Of a stretch of DNA of 64,000 nucleotides, positions 1 through 11,170 are shown in pieces. Source of the stretch: Mesostigma viride (taxonomy: Eukaryota; Streptophyta; Mesostigmatophyceae; Mesostigmatales; Mesostigmataceae). Location: assembly GCA_009746045.1 (NCBI GenBank), contig RPFO01000497.1, positions 1,072,970-1,136,969 on the forward strand. The letters run 5' to 3'. A program made the position numbers and the translations under genes. Numbering within the stretch: the stretch's first letter is position 1; each line of letters starts with the position of its first letter. The notes under the pieces were generated by a model. The model saw nothing but the letters and a program-made list of their open reading frames with translations, made no database searches and was not told the DNA's origin.

Positions 1-2
1 CA

Positions 3-116
3 GTGCTGGCTGTGCTGCCTTCTAACACCCCTGAGAAGCCACATATTGGGTATTTCTACGACGAGGAGGGGTTCAAGGCTACGGGGGCAGCCAATGAGGC
101 AGAGCTGCGTGCTTAG
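3..116 (+). pseudogene. 3' end of an unrecognised reading frame, cut by window edge
   Basis: Frame 3 is open from the window edge to a TAG at 114-116 and reads as plausible protein, ending with the stretch GYFYDEEGFKATGAANEAEL. The rest lies outside the window. I do not recognise the family. Just downstream (about 190-400) is another short reading frame rich in Lys/Arg with no recognisable domain. Either could be a terminal exon or a decayed gene. Confidence 0.3.
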
Positions 117-1461
117 CACCGGATTGAACGCCGGATTAATATGTCAACGAGCACCGTGATGAGCCAATGAAGAAGGAGAAACCCATGGGTTTTGGCACTT
201 AGGGGGAGTGACCCTCGGGGATGTGATGTGGATGTTGGACAACAACACGATGGTGCATCCTTGATATACAAGGCCAACAAGAAGGGGCCCCTTCACCCCC
301 CCCCTCCCGAGAAGGTGACCAAGAAGCAGTTGAAGAGGTGGACGTGGCATATGAGGCCTGGCAGCATGAGAACAAAGAGCAAGAGGAGACGGGTTTGACC
401 CGCAAGGAGTGGGTTCCCCAAACATTTTAGGACATGCATGCTTACAATGGTGCAGCATACGCGGGCGTTGCAGTTTTCTGCATGCCGTAACTGCGAACGG
501 TTATGTATACTTGTTGAGCAAATATAAAGTATCTTGTCTAGTTATAGTAACAATGGCATTTATCTCTAATCCACCCTTGCATGATGTGCTATGGATGTGT
601 TGGCGGTGGGCTGTGCTGGTTGCACCGGGCTTGTTGTCCTTAATTATTAAATAATGCCTTCAATGCTGTACAGCTTGGAGGCGTGCCTTTTTCTCCATCT
701 TCCACTCAGCTCGGCTGTCAATGACGTGCGTCATGGTCAAAGCAGGCGATCAATCGAGAGTAATATGAAATAGGCTGGCCTCCACCCCGCGATTCATAAA
801 AAGACGCTTTATAGAGACAACTGTGTGTTATTGTTGCGTGTTATTATTGATTGAACTGATCATCGACAGCCATGCTCAACAGAGCGTGCTCTTAGTCAAA
901 GAAAATCTTTGATCCGCCCGTTCGTAGGCCATCACTATGTATTTACAGGCCTCTGAACAAATACCACAAAGATGCTTGAGCCCGGGCACCCAAGTACTTA
1001 GCCCGATCTGAGAGGGTCTTCCTATGGGCGACGACACCGACTTCAGCATCTGAGGCTCCTTCAGGCAACAAGAAAATGCTTCTGGACCCCATCCGCCTTG
1101 CTCCCATCCACCTTGCATCAATGAGCAGCCGGATGTCAATGACGTATCCATCTTCTTGGTAGGTCTAAAAATACGACTCTGGGGTCAAGTCTCCTCCCAC
1201 CATTGGCCCCCCCGCACGCACGCAGTGTTATTGCACGGAATGCTGACCAAGCCTAGGCAACCCTCTCCACCATGGGTACGCGCAAGGCATGCCACACATC
1301 CCCTGCTGAGAGGCCCGTAGCGATGCCATGCGATGGGCATACCCGAAGGGCATGTCCCAGTGTTTCGATAGGCTCCCACTTGCCCGCATGCTCACCGGCC
1401 CATGGGAGCAATCGCCTCCAGCGCGCGTAGGACTAAGTAGAAAGGGCGGTCATTCCCTGGC
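117..1461. other. Region with no supported gene
   Basis: Only short overlapping frames occur, without recognisable domains. This is the 3' flank of the minus-strand DRG1 gene and presumably contains its 3' UTR. Confidence 0.5.
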
Positions 1462-4154
1462 CTACACCTTCTTGACAATCTGAACCACATCCTCGTCATG
1501 CAGCTCGTGCTCCTGTGGGTTGCGCACGCCCACAACCGGGAAGGTAGCGGCATGACACAGTTTGCACGGTTGACGGGGAAGCGTTATCAGCATACATGAA
1601 ACTAATGCTGCCCAAAGCTTGGAGCAGGGGAACGCGTGCTGTGAGCAACTACATCGCCGTGTGCATGGATCGCTGCCAGGGGGCTCTGCCAGGAGGCACT
1701 TGCCCACGGGGCCCAGTTAGGAAAACGGAGGGTGGTTGCATTAAAGGAGGGGGCTGAACCAGCCGCGGCGAAAAGAGCTAGAAGAAAAAGTAGGAGGGGG
1801 GAGGTTCCAGAGGGGTGGGGTGGGGGGTGGACATGGCCAACACAGAGGCAGCTCTTATGGGCAAGGCAAGAAGGGGGACACATGGCCCCAAGATTGTTCC
1901 AGCACGCTTGTAGAAAACCAACAACCGGGTGGTGCTTTGGGATAGGGGTAGCGGGGTGTCAGGGACACCTCTCGGAAGGGGTGAGGTGGAGCAAAAGAGA
2001 ATACAAGTAACACAAGAGGACACAAGAGGATACAAGTAGGATCACCACACAGCACCCGCAGAGCACTTGCACTGCTGCCGGCCTATTTGCACGCCTTCAG
2101 CCGCGTGCCTTGCCCCTACGCTTTCAAAACCCTATTAATACACAATAGACACTACAACAAATCCGCGCCATATTTCATGGTTATTCGCTCAACTTGCCCC
2201 ATGCGCTGCGTGCTGAAATCCCTTAATCCTGGCCACAACCCGAACATACTTTCCATGCCTTATCTACGACTTACTCCCACCACGTATTGCGAATGCTTGC
2301 CCTGCCGACGCGCTGCGGGCTGGGATCTCTACACCCTACCCTTGAACCCACAGACCTCACTGACACCTCACTAAACACTCACTTAACACACCTCACTAAA
2401 CACTCACTTAACACACCTCACTAAACACTCACTTAACACACGTCACTAAACACTCACTTAACACACCTCACTAAACACTCACTTAACACACGTCACTAAA
2501 CACTCACTTAACACACCTCCCTAAACACTCACTTAACACACCTCCCTAAACACTCACTTAACACACCTCCCTAAACACTCACTTAACACACCTCACTAAA
2601 CACTCACTTAACACACCTCACTAAACACTCACTTAACACACCTCACTAAACACTCACTCAACACACCTCACTAAACACTCACTTAACACACCTCCCTAAA
2701 CGCTCACTTAACACACCTCCCTAAACACTCACTGAACACACCTCACTAAACACTCACTTAAGAGACCTCACTAAACACTCCCTTAAGACACCTCACTTAA
2801 CACTCACTTAACACACCTCCCTAAACACTCACTTAACACACCTCACTAAACACTCACTCAACACACCATTCTCACCCCGTGTTCCCGGCCATGCATGCGC
2901 GCACCTTGCCTTGCCCACGCGTTGCGGGCTGGCCTTCAAAACCCATGATCACATACATTTTGCAAGCTCTTGCTCGTTCTATCTCTGACTTGGGGAAGTT
3001 TCAAAGGGGGAGGGGCGGCCGCAGAAGGCAGGTCCGACTGAAGCATTTAAGGGATTGCACCTTGCAACACATTCGCACAGTTTATCCACAACTATTTCCC
3101 CACGCACCTTGCCCACGCGCTGCGGGCTGAACTTGACGGAGGACCCCCAGACCAGCGCGTACTTGAACTCCTTAAGCAGGCTCTTGTGAATGCGGTTGCA
3201 AAAGTCCTCGACCGTCCGGTGCTTGGAGTTGAGCACGACCGGGTCCTCGTAGTCCGGGTTGACGCCCTTTGGCTTTGTGTACACGCGCGTGAGGTCCAGG
3301 TACTCCCAGATCATCGCGAGCAGTCCCTGTAGGTTCCACTCGAGGTGCGCCGAGATTGGGCAGTAGTGGGGCATTTTGTCGAGAAGGTGGAGCTCCTCGA
3401 GGGTGATCTGGTCAACCTTGTTCATGACATAGATGCAGGGCATGTACACGCGGTTGCCCTCGATCACGTCGATGAGGTCGTCCTCGGTCGCCTCGCACTT
3501 GACGTTGATGTCCGCGTTGTGGATCTTGTACTCCTTGCAGATGGCCGTCACGGTCTCCAGGTCCAGGCTGTGGTTGACTGTCGACGTCATCGTGATGCCT
3601 CCGCGCTCCTTCTTGCGGACCGTGATGTTTGGAGGGGTCTTATTGAGGCGAATGCCAAACCCTTCGAGCTCTTTCTCGATGAGACGCTTGTGCGTGATCG
3701 GCTTAAGCGCGTCCAGGACGAGCAGGATGCAGCTGCACGTGCGCGCGACGGCGATGACCTGGCGACCGCGACCTTTGCCGTCCTTGGCGCCCTCGATGAT
3801 ACCGGGCAGGTCGAGCAGCTGGATGTTGGCGCCCTTGTAGCGGATCACGCCGGGCACGCAAGTAAGTGTGGTGAACTCGTAGGACGCTACTTCCGAGAAC
3901 GTGCCAGTGAGTTTGCAAAGGAGGGTGGACTTCCCTACGGATGGGAAGCCGACCAGACCGATGCGCGAATCGCCGGTTTTTGCCACATCGAAACCCTCAC
4001 CCCCTCCACCTCCCGTTTTCGCGGGGGCAAGGATCTCACGGCGAAGCTTGGCTAACTTTGCCTTCAATAGACCCAAGTGCCCGGACGTGGCCTTGTTTTT
4101 CTGCGTCCTGGCCATTTCGGCCTCGATATCTTTGATTTTTTCTAGGGTCGTCAT
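1462..4154 (-). CDS. DRG1: DRG1, developmentally regulated GTP-binding protein 1 (two exons)
   Basis: Predicted CDS: complement of 3108-4154 joined to 1462-1512, giving 365 aa (human DRG1 is 367). DRG1 is a cytosolic translation-associated GTPase of the OBG/HflX-like group that works with a DFRP partner. Visible in order: N-terminal helical segment with [13 protein letters not shown] (residues 11-23), G1 GFPSVGKST (69-77), G3 DLPG (115-118), G4 NKVD (245-248), and a C-terminal TGS domain (about 290-365). Unspliced, the long frame runs past VGK into unrelated sequence. The true end, [16 protein letters not shown], lies 1.6 kb downstream and aligns with the human C-terminus. Donor AAG|GTGCGT (3107) and acceptor CCCACAG|GAG (1513) are both phase 0. 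The 1595-bp intron holds a 25-bp minisatellite and copies of the exon end. Confidence 0.95.
2297..2932 (-). repeat. Copies of the DRG1 exon-1 end/donor inside its intron
   Basis: Exon 1 ends CAGCCCGCAGCGCGTGGGCA-AG|GTGCGT on the minus strand. The reverse complement of 2901-2932 reads CCAGCCCGCAACGCGTGGGC then AAGGCAAGGTGCG: the same exon end with one substitution and a 5-bp insertion before a GTGCG donor. The reverse complement of 2297-2323 reads CCAGCCCGCAGCGCGTCGGC then AGGGCA. A weaker third copy lies near 2080-2115. The two clear copies flank the minisatellite. Confidence 0.8.
2365..2866. repeat. 25-bp minisatellite in the DRG1 intron, about 20 copies
   Basis: Unit CTCACTAAACACTCACTTAA plus CACAC, repeating exactly every 25 bp (for example 2401, 2426, 2451), with scattered substitutions (CGTCAC, CTCCCT, AGAGAC variants). 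It lies wholly inside the predicted DRG1 intron. On the sense strand of DRG1 each unit contains AAGTGAGTG, close to a 5' splice consensus but lacking the G before GTGAGT. Confidence 0.95.
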
Positions 4155-5475
4155 TTTCGCAGCTAATGGAGCTCAGTCGGAGTGATAAATACTGCCTCGG
4201 CGAAGGTGAACAAGCGCTGCGCCTTTGTTCTAATGGATGCAAAGACCAAGCTGATTGTTCTGAGGATTATGTGATGTGCACTCCAACCCTCGCTTAACAA
4301 TCATACAATGCTGGGTAAACGTGCATAGAAACAGCCCTCTCGGAACGCAACCCGGTTTTGTCAAGCATGCGGCGACTTCTCATCCGGCGTTTGTACACGT
4401 CCTAAAAAATGCATGTAATAAACTAGCAACCGGGAAGCAAACTGGCAATGCGCCGTGGCTGCTGAGGGCGTAATACGCATGACGTGCAGGCGTGAAAACT
4501 CGATGATATCTCCGCTGCATTACCCGCGTATTCCAGGGCAGCGCGAGCAGGAGTGCAGGACCAGGTTGACGGATGGCAGCAAGTGATGATGAACTTACTA
4601 CCGTACATACAGTACAAGAACGAGTACACCCGCCCCCACGTTTAAGATTCTCAGGTTTAAGATCATGAGACTCTGGATGTGACCTATTGACCTCTACTAG
4701 TATTATAATTGTAGTAAAATGTAGTAGAACTTAGTAGAATAGAGTCAAAGTAGTAAGATTCTTCAAGATCTTGAGCCCTGGATTGGTCCGACCCCAGAAA
4801 AAACTGTGTGTAAACTAACACCCATTTCACCGGAAAATTTCACCGGAAAAAACTGTGTGTGGGGGGGGGGTACGAGTACAGATGGCAGCAATAGATGTGT
4901 GGGTTGCCAGCGGAAAGTGCGGTACATTATGTTGGTCCACGGCGTTGGACTCGCGAACGGGATTGCCTTGTGCATATTTTGCGGGATGTCAGCTGGGATA
5001 TGTCTAGTTGTCTAACGTGGGATTTCTTACGCTAGCTGCCAAAATTAATTATGTTAACCCAGGTTGCGCTTACTTCAGCCACAGCGTTGCATTGCAGGAA
5101 AGAGAAGGAGCAATAGCTAGCTTCAGAAAATAATCTAGCGCCCCAAGATGATTGGGTACAGTACCTCGTCTACTTCCGGATGCCTTGGCAAAGTGCAACA
5201 TGTGAGGTGGGCTCGGGTTTGAGATGGCAATGCAGTAGCCGGAGCTTTTTACCGTAGTGATGCCATGATGCCGATGAGGTCCGTTTCCCAAAACTCGGCG
5301 GGTACAATTGAGCGGGGTTCTGCGCCTCTCTAGCTTGCTTACGCCGCTGCCGACGAAAGCATGTTAACGGATCAGGTTTACATGGAAAAAGTAGCCAGGC
5401 ACTTCATTTGTAAAGCTCAAGTTTTTGCTGCAACGCTTTGACCGTGGTAAACCGCTCGGTACTTTCGCTATAATT
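4155..5475. promoter_or_regulatory. Divergent intergenic region between DRG1 and METTL18
   Basis: 1321 bp separate the DRG1 start codon (minus) and the chosen METTL18 start (plus), so both promoters must lie here. Purine-rich and AGTAG-like short repeats occur near 4700-4760 and a G-run at 4861-4870. I see no motif that I can name with confidence. Confidence 0.4.
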
Positions 5476-6390
5476 ATGGACCTCTGGGGTTCTGAGACAA
5501 CTCCATTTCGCTTCAATTTCGGCAGCGAGAACCCGCCTGCTACAAATGATTCCTGTGCACTACCCGTGGAAGAGCAGCCCGCCCTACCCTGCAGGGAAGT
5601 CTTTGCCGCCGAAGCGTCCGGGCATGAATTAGGGTTTGCTGCCGAGGAACTCAGCCTTCCTGAATGGGACGGCGTTGTTTTGCTTAAAGGCCGAGTCGTG
5701 TCCGAGCCCGTGCTGGCGAAGATCGTCGGCGACGCGCAAACGGCGGCCGCGTCGGACCTGGTCGCGGGTCGGTACGAGGGTGGCTTCAAGCTGTGGGAGT
5801 GCGCCCTTGACCTCGTCTCCTACCTATGCAAGCTGCCCCAGGAGCAGGGACTACGTGACAGGCGGGTACTAGAGCTTGGCTGCGGCCACGGTCTCCCGGG
5901 CGCATTCGCAGCAACGCATGGCGGCGCATCCTGCGTCCACCTGCAGGACTACAACGTGGACGTGCTGACGTCGCTCACGATCCCAACCCTGCAGCAGAAC
6001 CTGGCACACGTTGGCCGCGCTGGGGGTAGCATTGACGTTCGGTACTTTGCGGGCGACTGGGACGCCCTGGGCTCCGTCCTGCCGCTTTCCTCCGGCACCT
6101 CCAAGGCAGGCGGGGGCGGCTATGATGTCATCCTGTCCGCGGAATGCATCTATTCGATGGCCACCCTGGCCAAGCTCTTCCGGCTGATCAAGGCCTCCCT
6201 GGCGCGGCCACATGGCGTCGCGTACGTGGCGGCCAAGACGTACTATTTCGGGGTCGGGGGCGGCACGCGCCAGTTTGAGGCCCTTGTCCGCAGTGACGCG
6301 GACCCCCCCACCATGCTGGTGGACGTGGTTGCAACGTACGCGGATGGCTCGTCAAACATGCGGGAAATACTCCGGTTGCGATGGGCCTAG
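5476..6390 (+). CDS. METTL18: METTL18/HPM1-type protein-histidine N-methyltransferase
   Basis: Single-exon, 304 aa. The family (yeast Hpm1, human METTL18) uses S-adenosylmethionine to methylate a histidine of ribosomal protein uL3. Visible: DLVAGRYEGGFKLWEC (94-109; human has DLVPGVYEGGLKIWEC), SAM-binding motif I LELGCGHGLPG (132-142), motif II region LQDYNVDV (156-163), GDWD (193-196), YDVILSAECIY (216-226), and the family hallmark AKTYYFGVGGGTRQFE (253-268). The frame opens 17 codons earlier, but I chose the ATG at 5476 because human METTL18 also starts close to an FxFNF segment (FRFNF at 11-15). A uL3 modification role is inferred from the family. Confidence 0.93.
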   Translation: MDLWGSETTPFRFNFGSENPPATNDSCALPVEEQPALPCREVFAAEASGHELGFAAEELSLPEWDGVVLLKGRVVSEPVLAKIVGDAQTAAASDLVAGRYEGGFKLWECALDLVSYLCKLPQEQGLRDRRVLELGCGHGLPGAFAATHGGASCVHLQDYNVDVLTSLTIPTLQQNLAHVGRAGGSIDVRYFAGDWDALGSVLPLSSGTSKAGGGGYDVILSAECIYSMATLAKLFRLIKASLARPHGVAYVAAKTYYFGVGGGTRQFEALVRSDADPPTMLVDVVATYADGSSNMREILRLRWA

Positions 6391-7254
6391 GCTTAGATTT
6401 TGCATCCAGACACAGGGTTGACAGAATTTCCTCGGGAGCAGAGAGCAGATGCGTGAATAAAGAAGGGCTATGTATGATGCGTGCTCCCATGGGTAGGCCC
6501 GGCAAGGTAACATATGTATCTATGGCACCAATCTGCTATCCCCTACACGGTAGGTATGTGCACACGTGCATGTCAGATGTCGCACGGGCATCATGAATCA
6601 TGTGCCGATTTCGACAGTTTGACCGGAACAGTACTCCATGCCTCATCCCCACACGTATTTTTGAGAAGACTCTCGCATGCCCATAGTAACACTGGTGCCC
6701 ACCACTCTCCGCCCTCCGGTTAAGAATTTTTGCAGTTGGGTTACATAGTTTGGGATGCCCTCGATCGGATCAGGAGACCCCTACTATCAAGGAGACTATT
6801 GCCGCGGATTCCTTGCCAGAGGTCCTATAGCTTGAAACGAATGCTAGAACTTATATGCTAAGGTTTGCGTTTTTTCTGCATACCAGTCGGCAGCAGTTAG
6901 TAATTACTAGTTTACTGTTCGACTACAACACGATGTATACAGCAATATAACGAACTTATGCAGAAATCACCAAAACAACACAAGGATAGAAAAGGGACTA
7001 AAAAGAGAATTAATGTGGAAGTACAATATCGAGCCGGCCGGCCAGCCAAAGGATCGTACCAGCTATATTATAGCACACAGCTACTAAAGAACGTACATGA
7101 GCTACATGTGAACTGGTACCGGCCAAATGATATCTATATAGGATATCAGCACATCCATGGGCTATAGTGACTATATGGTTGGGGCATGATGCAGACGATA
7201 ATTGTAACTTTCGTGTAATTATTTTTCTAATGAGATTAGCATAGTACTCCATCC
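6391..7254. other. No gene seen
   Basis: 3' flank of METTL18. Only short frames without domains. The segment 7170-7250 (GATGCAGACGATA, then CTAATGAGATTAGCATAG) recurs at 47,024-47,090 and inverted at 11,470-11,545, so it belongs to a dispersed repeat. Confidence 0.5.
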
Positions 7255-7530
7255 GTCCATCGGCCCCCAGCGGCTTGGCCAACCAGGGCGGCACATCCTG
7301 ACCTGGCCTGGCCCCAAGGACATTCCTAGAAATTAAGCGAGGTAAACCTGCCATATGAACTACATCCAGATGCTGCTGGCCGACCTAGTGGTCCCAGCTC
7401 AGTTTGAACACCGCATTCACTCACTCTCTCTTCTTTGGACTGCTATGCAGAACAACAAGAAGAGACCTGTGCATGGCAGAAGATTGTCCAAGCTCACACG
7501 CCAGCCCCTGTGGGCAACTAGCCCCCTAGG
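7255..7530 (+). mobile_element. LINE 3'-terminal fragment (tail family), copy 1
   Basis: Carries the recurrent non-LTR 3' module: CAGCGGCTTGGCCAACCAGG, then the peptide-like NYIQMLLADLVVPA and HSLSLLWTAMQ, then CACACGCCAGCCCCTGTGGG. The same module occurs near 10.1/10.8, 12.9 (inverted), 16.4, 36.9, 40.2 and 44.7 kb. It is joined abruptly to a reverse-transcriptase fragment at about 7530. Confidence 0.75.
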
Positions 7531-7540
7531 GCGGAGCGGA

Positions 7541-10102
7541 TACGGAGATTCGGCTGGCAGACATCATCTACGCAGACGACACCACCCTCTTTGAGGATCA
7601 CTGGGCACGTGCAGACATGGCTTGACTGCCTGGCTATCGAGGCCCGTGCAGTGGGGCTTGAGGTCAGCAAGAAGACAGAGGCCCTGGCGGTTGGGCTCAC
7701 CCACTCACCGCCACCCCTCTATCTCCTCGACGGCTCTCGAGTCCTGTATCGGGACCGCGTCAAGCTGCTGGTGCAGCCTGCTCCCCAGCTGCGAGGTTGA
7801 TGCACATGGACCATCGCATCTCCCTCGCCTGGCACGCTTTACGCCAGTACCGGGCCCTGTGGCGCAAGCCCCTGGGCAAGATCGAGAAACAGGACCTGTT
7901 CAAGGTCCTCGTCCTTCCTGTTCTCACGTATGGGGCCGAGACGTGGACCCTCACCGCCGACCTGGCCCGCAAGCTGGACGGCGCGGTCACCATGCAACAT
8001 GCTGCGTTCCATTTTCAGAGTAGGATACGCTGCTCATGTCCGCAATGAGGACCTGTACCAGGGCATGCCATATATCACCAGCGGCGCCTGCAGCCAGAGT
8101 TCCATTATACGCAATACGCGGTTATACGCGCGGGGTCCGTATAATGGATAATACGGTATAATACGGTATTATCCGGAAATTATACGCAAATACTGGATTT
8201 AATCGTTTTTGGGGTTGTTTCATGCATTTTGATATCATTTCAAGCAGTCCACATGTTTCTGACACTAAATTACACATGATACATGGGTTGCCACTGCTCA
8301 GCAGTGCTTGGGAACACTGGACGTGTAAACCGGGGTTCACGAGGAGCTAGATTACCTATGCATTATAGCCTAAAAAACAACGCCAAATGAAATGGAAAGA
8401 TGAAAAAAGCAAAAGAAGTAAGATGGCTATGCTTCCATGCAAGCAGGTCCTGGGCATCTCCATGTTTCTTGTATGCATGAGGAGCACACAAGAAGAAGGC
8501 TGACTTTGGCGAGCAAAACAAGAAATAGTGGCTAGATCTGGCCAGAAAACCACTTGTTTCGAGATGTTTTTAGCAAGAAAAAACATCGCGTTATCAAGCT
8601 TATCATATTTATAAACAATGCCAAGCACTACGTCACTGCTTTCGATGAAGCATAAGCTAATAGCAGATAAATCTGGTCCAAAATCTGCATGTCGTAGTGG
8701 TATTCCCCAACCATCACGAGCCAATAATGCGTAGAGGCAGTAAAGCAACCAAAAGACAAGCAGAAAACCTCCATTACAGGTCTACGATTATTTTACAATC
8801 CACCCAACAACTTGATACAGTACAATGAACACGTGAACAGGATAGCACGTACCAGATCAAAACCGCATATTACCTTTCTTGACGGAGCCAGCATGCCCAC
8901 CTGATGGACGTAGCTGCGAGCCTTTCCTGGCCGTCGTCGCTTATAAATCATGTAAGGAATAACGTGAAACATCTATCCGCGTTCAAATGTAGGAGCATTT
9001 CCCGCCTATCAACAGTTAGCACATGCACGGTCGCCACCTGGTTGCTGAAACGAGGTTGCCGCATCGAGCAGAAGGTCGAGACATATCTGCGCACATCCAA
9101 ACGTTGCCTGGCCAAGGATATAAGCTTTTCAAGACCTAAGGATCATGCCTACAGATTGAAAATGTAAAGCGGCCATGCTCTCGTACCAGTCAGTTTTCTG
9201 TATGACTTACATTAATATTCGGTGCATGGCTGCCCGAGAGGCAAGGGCAGAGACCTAAACAGCATGGAGGGTTGCCAACTTGGGTTGCCAACTTGCCATG
9301 CTACAGTGTAGCTTGCTTGTAAGATCCTTGTGTCTCACGGTCGCCAAATGTCAACCAGTGGATGGTTTCCGTAGTGTTTCTAAGTTCCCTTGCATTCCCG
9401 CCTTAGTTCCCGCCCGAAAAATTTGGCTGCCGGACCTCGGATGAGCGCGAAAACCCCATTATACGCGCGCTTATACGAATTATTCGCCGTATTATACGTA
9501 AAAATACGCAAATCGTATAAAACGGATAAAAATTATCCGCTCGACCTTGTATAACGCGTATTATACCGTATAATACCGTATAATACGCCGTATAATGGAA
9601 CTCTGCCTGCAGCTAGTAGTAGGGCACCTAGCTCGCACCAACCAGGTAGACACCTCACGTGGCCCCCCGGCCCGCGGGACTGCGACCAGCTCAGCCTGGC
9701 CGGCACCTCCTGACGTGGGCCGGGCCCCGTGATGTTAGATGCCGCAAGGTCCGCACCTTCAAAGAACAGCTAGTAGAGGACATGGGGGGCCCAGGCGTCT
9801 CCGTGATTTGGAAGAAGATGATGGACAAGGCCATGCAAGTGGGCCCAGGTCATAGAGGACAACGAGCCCCCCCCTGTGGGGAAGCGCCCGCGTACGTGTG
9901 CAAACCCGTGGGAGGCACGCCAGTGCTGTATACGTAGATGTTGTACTGGTTAGTAATGCTGTTAGATAGATGTCGTAGGTAGCTGATGTAGATAGCTTAG
10001 ACCGGTAGGACTGTTTGCACCCACCCATCCGTCCATCGGGGTTAATGCTCCGTGACTGCCCAACGGGATCGAGCACGAGTCCAATTAATTAATTAATTAA
10101 TC
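7541..10102 (+). pseudogene. LINE reverse-transcriptase fragment, split by a hAT-like insertion
   Basis: EIRLADIIYADDTTLFEDHW begins at 7545; its YADD box (7569-7580) is the catalytic motif of non-LTR reverse transcriptases. Downstream comes the thumb-like stretch KVLVLPVLTYGAETWTLTAD, then EDLYQGMPYITSG, at which a 1.5-kb element (8095-9605) is inserted. After it the LINE resumes with VVGHLARTNQVDT (9614 onward). Stops and frame changes make it non-functional. It ends near 10,102 in an AATT-repeat tail preceded by the CTCCGTGACTGCCCAACGGG hairpin region shared with other LINE tails. Confidence 0.8.
8095..9605. mobile_element. Non-autonomous hAT-like DNA transposon, 1511 bp, with 8-bp TSD
   Basis: Starts CAGAGTTCCATTATACG and ends with the reverse complement CGTATAATGGAACTCTG. 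Both sides are flanked by CCTGCAGC (8087-8094 and 9606-9613), an 8-bp target-site duplication. An 8-bp TSD and CAG-starting TIRs fit the hAT superfamily. Subterminal zones are dense in TATACG/CGTATAAT repeats on both strands (8100-8175 and 9460-9600), which may be transposase-binding sites. No transposase frame is visible. It interrupts a LINE, so it inserted later. Confidence 0.85.
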
Positions 10103-11170
10103 TTGCTCGCACCAGTCAGGTCGACACCACCCTTTGTCTGGCCGGCCCCCAGCGGCTTGGCCAACCAGGGCGGCACATCCTGACCTGGCCCACTACATTT
10201 CGCCACCGCGGAAACCCAATTTATGCGAGAATGTGGTTCCGTCAATACGGCGGGGGTTACAAATTCAATTTCGAAGTTCGGCACCGTCGGATACCAGTAA
10301 AGCAACACTTGTTATCTAGAATCGCGCCATTTGGCATCAATTGGCCAGTTCTGAAAATTCGATGAAATCTCTAGTCCTTGGTCGAATATTTCCCTCCGAT
10401 TTGGATGACGAAAATTGAGTACGAATTTCTTAGTACAGTCCACCGTTTAGTTCAGTTCAGTTTATTCCCACGCCGCTTGCTGACCTGACGGAGGCCAAAT
10501 TCGTACTGAACACTATCGCAAGTCCGGTCGATACTAAAAATTGCTACTTCCGAGATGTCTGACGGAATTCCTGCTAGGTCCATGCTTTGGTACTGGACGG
10601 ATGCTGAAATTCACTGCGATTCTGTCCGAATGAGGAAAATTGTCAGAAATCTACTCTCGATACGAACGTAACGAGAATTTCAAGTATCTGACGCTCGGAG
10701 AGCTGCCACCGTTTTCCCCTACTTGACCGAACCACATTCCCCGCTAAAAAAGGTGTCCTAGGCGGCGAAATGTAGTGCCTGGCCCCAAGGACATTCCTAG
10801 AAAGCTAGATAAGCATGCCATGAACTACATCCAGATGTTGCTGGCCGACCTAGTGGTCCCAGCTCCGTTTGAACACCGCATTCACTCCCTCTCTCTTCCT
10901 TGGACTGCTATGCAGAAAAACAAGAAGAGGTGCATGGCAGAAGATTGTCCAGGCTCACACGCTAGCCCCTGTGGGCAAGCCCCCTCCCCCCAAGCAGAAA
11001 GGGCGTTTTGCTGAATAGTGTAGTCAGGATTTTTCTAGACTAGATAGCTTAGAGTAAGGTTCGTTTGATTACGCGGCTCCGCCCACCTCCATCCATCCAG
11101 CAAGGAACATCTGCTTCATGATCTCCCAGCGGACATGTTATAATTTAATTTAATTTAATTTTAATTTAAT
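10103..11170 (+). mobile_element. LINE 3' fragment (tail family), copy 2, split by a CACTA-like insert
   Basis: LINE sequence (CTTGCTCGCACCAGTCAGG, then CAGCGGCTTGGCCAACCAGG) runs to 10,190 and resumes at 10,778 with CCTGGCCCCAAGGACATTCC and LADLVVPAPFEHRIHSLSLP. The tail ends ACATGTTATAATTTAATTTA plus further AATTT units at 11,135-11,170, the A/T pentamer tail typical of this family here. Confidence 0.75.
10191..10777. mobile_element. Non-autonomous CACTA-like element, 587 bp
   Basis: Perfect 14-bp terminal inverted repeats CACTACATTTCGCC / GGCGAAATGTAGTG. CACTA...TAGTG ends define the En/Spm (CMC) superfamily. The expected 3-bp TSD is not clear: only CC is shared because the host repeat CCTGGCCTGG blurs the junction. 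No transposase frame. It sits inside LINE copy 2; the uninterrupted sequence is seen at about 7300. Confidence 0.8.

Noticed and set aside
3345-4055. 236-codon plus-strand frame antisense to DRG1
   Set aside because: A shadow of the GC-rich DRG1 exon; no domain, and DRG1 on the other strand is unambiguous.
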